This document shows, in pieces, positions 56,266 through 64,000 of a DNA stretch of 64,000 nucleotides (positions within the stretch are counted from its first letter, which is position 1; every line of letters begins with the position of its first letter). The notes under the pieces are model-generated. The model did not search any database and was not told the DNA's origin. It worked only from the letters and a program-made list of their open reading frames with translations. The stretch is from Arenicola marina (lineage: Eukaryota; Annelida; Polychaeta; Arenicolidae), in NCBI GenBank assembly GCA_964019135.1, contig OZ025258.1:12307771-12371770 (forward strand), given 5' to 3'. Both the position numbers and the translations under genes were made by a program.

Positions 56266-56525
56266 CATGGCCGCCATCCGCGCCAAGAGAATAGAAAGAT
56301 CTCCGCGCATGCGCCCTGGAGGGATTGTGACACCGGAAGGGAGGCTCTATAGTTGGTTGGACAAGAGACTAGAAAGATCCCCGCGCATGCGCTCTGGAGG
56401 AATTGTGACACCGGCAGCGAGTCTCTATGGTTGGATAAGAGAATAGAAAGATCCCCGCGCATGCGCCCTGGAGGGATTATGACACCGGAAGCGAGTCTCT
56501 CTGGTTGGACCAGAGTGTAGGTCGA
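56266..56525. repeat. About 76-bp triplicate with CGCGCATGCGC palindromes
   Basis: Three tandem units share AGAATAGAAAGATC, CGCGCATGCGCCCTGGAGG and GACACCGGAA. The palindrome starts recur at about 56303, 56381 and 56455. It resembles the NRF1 site GCGCATGCGC, so this could be a promoter-associated repeat. Confidence 0.85.
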
Positions 56526-57220
56526 CGGGCTTAAAATCTGATTATGGACACTGTAGTCATCCACGTCGTGAAATCAACCCAAGTTGTTGAAATACAGCTA
56601 TTCTGTGAAATAACGTTGGATGTCTAAATTATCGAATTAATACGCCATTATTTGATTACTTTGTTACCTTGTCACAGCTCCCTTTTCCTGGACTAGAATA
56701 GTGCGAAAGAGTGGATTTCAAGAGTTCAAAATAGCGTTCAGTTGGCACAAATGCATCCGTAAGGATAGCATTCAAGATGGTGTACGATGTTGGTTTGCAT
56801 AATTCTTTTGAACAGGTTAATAATTTCGATTTCTTGTTAAAGATGTCTTAAAAAAAGATGTAATTTTTTATTACTTAATAACAATAGGAGCTTGATGCCT
56901 ATGGGCCGGTCGTCGCAGTTGGAATCGCGTTATGTAGTCTGGTTAATCACCGCTTGAGAGATATCGCATGGTTGCATCCCGGGAAGGTACGCTTCATAAC
57001 AACACAGACCATGCATTATAAAAAAGAAAAAAAAACGCAAAACTATTTCTGGAAGAAATGACGAGGAAAACAACGGGCAAGAAAAAAACAGGTCGGTAAT
57101 GGAGACTTCATTGGCCGGGCAGACTAAGCGGGAACGCCAACTCAGCAGTCCTTTGGTAATGTCAGCTGGGCTATTATTAGACAGACAGACAGACTCACTG
57201 CCAGCGACAGCTAGTTGGCC
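56526..57220. other. AT-rich spacer
   Basis: No feature seen. Confidence 0.35.
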
Positions 57221-57733
57221 AGAGAGTGACTGGAAGTGAGAGAAGAGAGAAAGTGTGGGGAGGAGGGGAGCGAGAGAGACAGAAACATGACAGAGAGAGA
57301 GAGAATAGGGTTGAAAGGAGACTGAGGGAGATATGAGAGAGAAGGTGGGGTTAGAAGGAAACTGAGAGATATGAGAGAGGGAGAGGATGGGGTTAGAAGG
57401 AGACTGATAGAGAGATCAGAGAAAAAAAGAAGATCTATAGATAGGGGGAGATAGAGAGATTGCTAAAACAGAAAGATAGACAGACGCCAAATAGAGACAC
57501 AGATCTAGCAAGAGATGTATCACCAGACAATTAGGCATGGAAATCCAAAGATACCGAGAGAGATAAGTACCAGCAATGACACATTCGTAATTACCAAAAC
57601 GCAACAAGAACTGCATGGATTGACAGGAAGTGGGAGGCGTAGAAGCGCATACAGAGTTGAAAGCGTAGATCAAAAAATGATGACAGAGCCAAATATAAAG
57701 CCCGATTGGTTGAAGTGCTTCAGACCAACTGGC

Positions 57734-57768
<35 letters not shown>

Positions 57769-57780
57769 GAGATATACATA
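57221..57780. repeat. GA-rich low-complexity region
   Basis: GAGAGA-rich imperfect repeats around 57230-57480, with copies of AGGAGACTGAGAGAGATATG, and a perfect (GA)n run at about 57735-57772. Open frames here are artefacts. Confidence 0.8.
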
Positions 57781-59035
57781 AAAGTACGGAGATAGATGAC
57801 GCGATCCAAGGCCCCCAAAGCATTCTGAGTGAATCCAAACAACCCGGAAAAGAAGGAATAACAGAAGATTTACGAACGCCAAGCAAGCAAGTTCAGTGCC
57901 CCTCTCTGGTCTAAACAAAAAACATCGCAAACAACATTGTTTTTTGCATCACTCCAGGGGGGGCAAAGGTAAAAGGTAAAGGAAAGAAAGGTTCTTCTGG
58001 TAGACAAGATTTTTTCAGAGAGGGGGACGGATCAGAGGATTCTCACTGTGGTGCTTAATCAGAGAGTAAGCTCCCCCCCCCCCACACCTACGCTCTGCCG
58101 TCCACCCCCTACCCTCCTTCCACAAGCCCCTCATGTCTAGCATCAAACAACCCACCACCCCATCCACTTATAAATGCACATTTGGTTACTATCCACAGGC
58201 GCGTTTCAAAAACAGGTTAGGGCGACACTGTGTGTTGCTTATGAAGTGCCTGGTATACCCGTCTATCCCCATGGAGGCGATATCAGATATAGGTTGTCAG
58301 CCGCAGAGCTTCACTTATCGCCTTGCCGACAAAAAAACTTATCACTTATCACTCAACCTACTGGGCGTTTTTATGGGATATTAGATGGATGGAGCGTGGA
58401 GGCGCAGTTAGTTAGCTTGCCCAGGTGGATATTGTTAAGGTGGGGTTGATGGGTGGGTGGATAGGTGGATGGGGGTGGGGGATAGCAGCAGTTGAGGGCG
58501 GGAGGGGTGGAAGGCATACCTGTTCTTGGTGGGGTGCCGCCAACACCCACGGCATTGAAACATAGAGACCACACGGAAACCACGGAAACCACGAAAACCT
58601 CGGAAACCACATGGGTCCGGGATCCCGACGAGACGAGACGAGACGAGGCGAGATTTCCCCATCACTTTCGCGAACTCGCCCCCAATGTGTCCCCTCCCCC
58701 ATCCACCCATCCTTACACCTGCCAAGCTAGTGCTTCTCCCAGCGACTCACAGAAGGTCAACGATATAGCGACTCTGCTAAACAATCATGGGTTGGGCCCT
58801 CCACCAGGCTGTTGGCGTCAAGCCAGAAAGAACCATAGTCTACCGATGATGAATGATTCTATTATTCGAAATAGACTTTACATATCATATTCACCACAAA
58901 AGGTCACTATAAACAATATCCGTCGATGGATTTAAAGACCTCTACCAAATTAGCGTACGAGTCGTAGTGACATACGTACATTAGAAACCACACTTTATCC
59001 TGTTGCATATATCACGAGCAAGGTCAAGTTTGAAA
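57781..59035. other. Spacer without recognised gene
   Basis: A potential donor-bordered frame near 58510-58560 on the minus strand was considered and not called. Short CGAGA repeats at 58625-58650. Confidence 0.35.
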
Positions 59036-59160
59036 TGATGTGTTGAGGTTTTAGGCCGCTTTTGTGCACACAGTGGCTAAAAAAACTGGGGCAAGAAACT
59101 TCCCAGGACGATGAAGGGTGAATGGATGAAACTAATTATGTGCCCGGCTCGGGATCTGAA
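59036..59160 (-). mobile_element. SINE family B, body
   Basis: Sequence from TTTTAGGCCGCTTTTGTGCA to CCCGGCTCGGGATCTGAACCC matches the body and B box of the copy at 21172-21355. It joins the amplified head array that follows. Confidence 0.85.
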
Positions 59161-60245
59161 CCCAGGATCTACTGATCCGCGGTCTAGTGCGCTAACCACC
59201 ACACCAGGGAGGCCCCCAGGACCTACTGATCTGCGGTATAGTGCGCTAACCACTACACCAGGGAGGCCGCCAGGACCTGTTGATCTGCGGTCTAGTGCGC
59301 TAACCACTACACCAGGGAGGCCCCCAGGACCTACTGATCTGCGGTCTAGTGCGCTAACCACCACACCAGGGAGGCCCCCAGGACCTACTGATCTGCGGTC
59401 TAGTGCGCTAACCACTACACCAGGGAGGCCGCCAGGACCTGTTGATCTGCGGTCTAGTGCGCTAACCGCTACACCAGGGAGGCCGCCAGGACCTACTGAT
59501 CTGCGGTATAGTGCGCTAACCACTACACCAGGGAGGCCGCCAGGACCTGTTGATCTGCGGTCTAGTGCGCTAACCACTACACCAGGGAGGCCCCCAGGAC
59601 CTATTGATCTGCGGTCTAGTGCGCTAACCACTACACCAGGGAGGCCCCCAGGACCTATTGATCTGCGGTCTAGTGCGCTAACCACTACACCAGGGAGGCC
59701 CCCAGGACCTACTGATCTGCGGTCTAGTGCGCTAACCACTACACCAGGGAGGCCCCCAGGACCTACTGATCTGCGGTCTAGTGCGCTAACCACTACACCA
59801 GGGAGGCCGCCAGGACCTGTTGATCTGCGGTCTAGTGCGCTAACCACTACACCAGGGAGGCCCCCAGGACCTATTGATCTGCGGTCTAGTGCGCTAACCA
59901 CTACACCAGGGAGGCCCCCAGGACCTACTGATCTGCGGTCTAGTGGGCTACCCGCTACACCAGGGAGGCCGCCAGGACCTGTTGATCTGCGGTCTAGTGC
60001 GCTAACCACTACACCAGGGAGGCCCCCAGGACCTGTTGATCTGCGGTCAAGTGCGCTAACCACTACACGAGGGAGGCCCACAGGAGCTATTGATCTGCGG
60101 TCAAGTGCGCTAACCACTACACCAGGGAGGCCGCCAGGAGCTACTGATCTGCGGTCTAGTGCGCTAACCACTACACGAGGGAGGCCCACAAGAGCTATTG
60201 TTCTGCGGTCTAGTGCGCTAACCACTACACCAGCGAGGCCCCCTT
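59161..60245 (-). repeat. 20-copy tandem amplification of a SINE tRNA head (54 bp)
   Basis: The tRNA-like head (GTGGTTAGCGCACTAGACC, then GCAGATCAGTAGGTCCT on the minus strand) is repeated about 20 times at exactly 54 bp (GCTAAC at 59191, 59245, 59299 to 60217). Variant units with CTACTG, CTATTG or CTGTTG before ATCTGCGG, and CCCCCAGG or GCCGCCAGG joints, recur in blocks. As 54 is divisible by 3, long frames (382 and 472 codons) are open but not genes. Confidence 0.93.
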
Positions 60246-60690
60246 CTCTCCTATGTCAAATAACCAATCTGTGCACATTTGCACTGCAACCATCGAGAAG
60301 CTCTTGGCAAAATGGATATTGCATTGCTTCTTTCAGACCGGATGTGGCATCATTGCAATATGTATTACAAAACAAACACATTATCTCTCTCTCTAGAACA
60401 TATTGGAATGCGTGCGGCTCCGTGGGTGGGAGACTAAGGAGAGGTGGGGGAGGGAGCTGGGACGGGATGGTATACCGTACTACCTTTTCCCGACCTTTTG
60501 CAAACCTGGATTTATACGTCGGTGAGTAACTTGCAAAACTTAGTGACAAAACAAGGGAGTGAGTGACAGCTCTGTTCGCTCAACCTCACGTGTTGTGTGG
60601 GGCTCGATCTCAACGAAACATAACAACGAAACACGTGGACGACATCTCCCTAACAACCCAATTCGTCGAGAAAATATCAAACATCGCAAC
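60246..60690. other. Spacer
   Basis: No feature seen. Confidence 0.35.
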
Positions 60691-61245
60691 ATAAAACCTA
60701 GGAAACATCTGAACCTAGGAAACATCGGAACCTAGGAAACATCTGAACCTAGGAAACATCGAAACCTAGGAAACATCTGAACCTAGGAAACATCGGTACC
60801 TAGGACACATCTGAACCTAGGAAACATCTGAACCTAGGAAACATCGGTACCTAGGAAACATCTGAACCTAGGAAACATCGGTACCTAGGAAACATCTGAA
60901 CCTAGGAAACATCGGTACCTAGGAAACATCTGAACCTAGGAAACATCGGTACCTAGGAAATATCGGTACCTAGGACACATCTGAACCTAGGAAACATCGA
61001 AACCTAGGAAACATCTGAACCTAGGAAACATCGGTACCTAGGAAACATCTGAACCTAGGAAACATCGGTACCTAGGAAATATCGGTACCTAGGACACATC
61101 TGAACCTAAGAAACATCGAAACCTAGGAAACATCTGAACCTAGGAAACATCGGTACCTAGGAAACATCGGTACCTAGGACACATCTGAACCTAGGAAACA
61201 TCGAAACCTAGGAAACATCTGAACCTAGGAAACATCTGAACAATA
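60691..61245. repeat. 17-bp minisatellite (CCTAGGAAACATC)
   Basis: About 32 units of ACCTAGGAAACATCTGA or ACCTAGGAAACATCGGT. Because the second type creates GGTACC at the junction, CCTAGG and GGTACC palindromes alternate in blocks. Confidence 0.95.
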
Positions 61246-61780
61246 ACATCTCAAACACCAACAAGAAAGGATCTCAACGAAACATCTTAACAATGGCATC
61301 TCAAACACCTCAACAAAGGATCTCACGGAAACATATCTAAGAAACACCAAAAAAACACCTCAACCAATCATCGCGACTAAAGACATCAACGGACATCCCA
61401 AGGAACACATACCAAAGGAACATCCGCTAAATATCTTCACTAAACACTTCTACGAAACAGGTCCGCTCGAGATGTCCACTAAACAAATCGACGGCATGCC
61501 CACGCGAAAATACCACCACCTGTCAAAGCGCATGATAAACCGGAAACTAATGATGCCGCCTGGCAGATCCGGTTTCCGGTATGCCAGAATGTTATATGCC
61601 ACCTGCGCGAGGCATAAACGTCACAACCGACATACGGCCCGTAAAAGGGAAACAGCAGAAATGGTGCACGAAGATATGTACGTGTTTTCTTGGTTCAAAG
61701 ATCAGATTGTTGTTCGAACAGACGTCACATATAGGCTTTGTCGACTGGTATTCTCCGTCTTGCCAACGGCAAATTCAAGC
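61246..61780. other. Spacer with decayed repeats
   Basis: Loose ATCTCAACGAAACATC phrases to about 61440, then single-copy-looking sequence. The 129-codon frame at 61472-61861 (plus) overlaps a SINE and has no recognised motif. Confidence 0.4.
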
Positions 61781-61784
61781 ATTA

Positions 61785-61985
61785 TAGTTGGTGGTTTGGG
61801 CCACTTGCGTGAACAAGGGGTAAACTGGGCCAAGGAATCTCCCGGAAAGATGAAAGATTGAATGGATTAAATATGGCCAGATTAGTGTTCTGGGCGGGTG
61901 GGAGGAGGGGGGGGGCGCATTCGAACCCAGGATCTATTAATCTGCGGTCTGGTGCGCTAACGATCAATCTGGGAAGACCCTCAAG
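61785..61985 (-). mobile_element. SINE family B copy
   Basis: Minus strand carries a head-like AGCGCACCAGACCGCAG, GGGTTCGAATGC in place of the B box, and the body TTGGCCCAGTTTACCCC. The head is degraded. Confidence 0.75.
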
Positions 61986-64000
61986 ACATTTCAAACATTT
62001 AATTGTCCGGCTTATTTAAAATGTTGGTATTTTAGAAGAAATGCTCACATGAGGCAGGAGCACCATATAAGCATCCGTTCCCTGGACTTTTGCTTACAGG
62101 TCCGACGTGGGGTTCGAACCAGCGACCAGATCCTCTACGGGCCAGGTATAACTCCCGCCTTAATGGTATTTATTAACATGTTTTCTCCGCGGCTAAAAAG
62201 CGGCCGGGTTGGCGACGGAAATATTGCCGAAGGGGGAGGTGTGGGGGAGGGATGGGGGGAGGGGGGTAGAGAGACCGCATGCTGGGCCGGTAATCACGAA
62301 ATGTGCGGCGAGAGAGAGTTTAGCATTCAAGCCAAATACCCCCCCCCCCCCCCAACACACACACACATGTGGTTCGCATCGTAATGCATTTAAATCCCGT
62401 CGACGTGTTTCTCTCTCTCTGCCGCAGTCCGTGAGTCCGGGCGACGTCCGGAGCTGTGGCGGACGCACCATCTGGCGCAATCCAGAACGGATGATCCAGG
62501 CCTCGGACTCACGCAATCCTTAGAAGCTGATGGAAATGGGAGCGGCGGGAGAGGAGAGGGGGGGGGGGGGTGCGGTCTCGTTGGTGTTACGGGGGCGGCG
62601 AAGACCAATTATGCGCGGTGGGGGTGCAGAGGGGGGAAGGGAAGGGGGAGGTGCGAAGTATGGACCTAATCCGGACAAAAATGGCAGCAATTTTCTATCA
62701 CGTCTTTTTAACGGCGGAGAGAGGAATGACAAATTCATATCCCACCCCCAACTGCAAACGGCAGGGCTTGAAAGGGCGACTTTTAAAATTCGCGGTGGTT
62801 AGCGTTAGAGTAATAGGCAATAGCGGGATTACGGCAGGGACGGATGCCGGAGATGAGGATGCTGCATTCCAGGGCCCTGGTTCCCACAATCCTGGATCTA
62901 TTGGGATGAGGGGATGGGGAGGGGATGGGGAGGGGATAGGGAGAGGGCGGGGAAATGTGTGTGGGATTGTAGAAAAGGAAATGATGGGGGGAGGAAGGTT
63001 GGGGGGGGGGGGGGCTGAACTGCCAAAGCCAGACCAAAGAGCCATCACGCCGGGCGGTCGTGCTCCACCCCCCACTCACCCCCCACTATCTCCCCACCCC
63101 CGCCATCTCTCTCCCTCTCACTCTGTCACTGCACAGCTATCCTAACTATGCCCGGCATACACTGGTCCGCCAGCGTCTTCAGTCAGTCAGCCAGCCTTCG
63201 GGCGCCGGGAACCAGGCCGGACAGAGTTCCATCTAGACGGGACGTGGAACCAGGCAGGCAAGGCAATGCAAGGCAAGGCAAGGCAGACGGCCAGGACATG
63301 GGTGGCCTTGTCGGCAGCGGCAACTGGGCTTTCAGGAAGAGCTTTACGACGCTGAAGAAGGGGCCGATTTTATCCCCCATATTCATCCTCATCCCTGCGC
63401 ACATCTACTTCCCTCTCCCGTCCCATCCTTCGTGTTTCCTACTCCATCCCTCCCCAGCCCCATCCCCATCGTGTGACCATCTACTACCATTACCCCGGCT
63501 CCCTCTCGCCGCTCCCTAATACCCCACCCCCCCGGCTCCACACACACACACCCATCTCCCACACACAGACAGAGGGATGCCACAGCCGGCTTAATGAACT
63601 GTTCTTCGCACGATTCCCTTCACTGAATCACGTAAAAAAAAAAACATTAATCAAGAGACGTTTCGGACCCCGTTGGGAGAGAGTTGTGAAAGTTCCACTC
63701 AATGCAGAGCCAAATACGGGAAACAAAAGAGGCAAAACAACACACACACAAAACCCGAACGAACCCCGCGTCTTCCCACAGATCACATTTGCACCCAAGT
63801 GGAAGTGAAGTACAAGCCTCAACTCGTACTAAAGCGGCTGCACCGGGAAGCAATGCAAACTGCCTGGGGCAAAAAAACCGAAGTACTTTACAATGGCTTC
63901 AACGTATTCTTTCTTGCCGCATCCGTGATGACTTTATCGCTTCTTGCACTGCCTCTAGTAGAAGTGCAATAAAATAGAGGCGGCTTGGCTGTTGGTGAGA
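61986..64000. other. Right end of window, no recognised gene
   Basis: GC-rich with G/C tracts (for example 62545-62575, 62340-62352, 63000-63015), short GGGGATGGGGA repeats near 62905-62940 and AAGGC repeats at about 63257-63285. Several overlapping open frames on both strands are low-complexity. The frame at 63673-63972 (plus) ends in a hydrophobic stretch just before AATAAA but matches nothing I recognise. Confidence 0.4.

Noticed and set aside
58490..58610. Candidate first exon of the smoothelin-like gene on minus (ends AACAG then GTATGC)
   Set aside because: The donor and phase would fit exon A, but there is no acceptor or convincing start codon in the needed frame and the peptide has no smoothelin similarity.
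59077..60529. 382- and 472-codon frames on opposite strands
   Set aside because: Both lie over the 54-bp SINE-head array, whose length is a multiple of three.
63673..63972. 99-codon plus-strand frame ending in a hydrophobic stretch just before AATAAA
   Set aside because: No recognised family, no start context, low-complexity surroundings and overlapping frames. It could be a terminal exon but I cannot support it.

Overview
The window is nuclear DNA from an animal. It holds two multi-exon genes on the minus strand whose introns have canonical GT-AG boundaries, buried in tandem repeats, tRNA-derived SINEs and small inverted-repeat transposons. The short exons, roughly 0.3-2 kb introns, a SINE-rich background and very abundant minisatellites suit a marine invertebrate. 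A lancelet-like chordate is a reasonable guess, but nothing in the sequence proves the species. No bacterial operon, CRISPR array, rRNA or stand-alone tRNA gene was seen.

Layout. From 1 to about 16.45 kb is a run of abutting repeat arrays: a 28-bp satellite of more than 12 kb, a 53-bp array, a second unrelated 28-bp array, then a G-rich 30-33-bp family that decays into degenerate G-rich DNA. A 1.2-kb non-repetitive island (16.46-17.64 kb) precedes a homogeneous 33-bp array that runs into a 200-base assembly gap (19752-19951). The stretch 20.4-21.46 kb is a 16-bp array split by a SINE.

Gene 1 (21517-35780, minus) is a complete sodium/solute cotransporter of the SLC5/SGLT family: 15 coding exons, all phases compatible, 788 codons plus stop. 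Most sodium- and sugar-site residues are kept, but the positions matching human SGLT1 His83 and Gln457 are Asn and Thr. Gene 2 (40956-54857 and probably beyond, minus) is the 3' part of a smoothelin-like gene ending in a calponin-homology (CH) domain. Its first CH helix is encoded by two alternative exons of identical phase. Including both, or skipping both, creates an early stop, so the gene appears built for mutually exclusive splicing.

The introns carry many private minisatellites, often directly beside an exon boundary. One of them has amplified the 3' end of SLC5 exon 12 with its splice donor, giving seven extra donors. Another is an array of perfect TGACGTCA (CRE) palindromes. From 55 to 64 kb no gene is recognised. 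That stretch holds three short repeats with NRF1-like palindromes, a 20-copy tandem amplification of a SINE tRNA head, and a 17-bp array.

The two genes are not obviously related in function: one is a membrane solute transporter, the other an actin-associated cytoskeletal protein. They are neighbours in tandem orientation, separated by about 5.2 kb (35781-40955) that contains one clear MITE.
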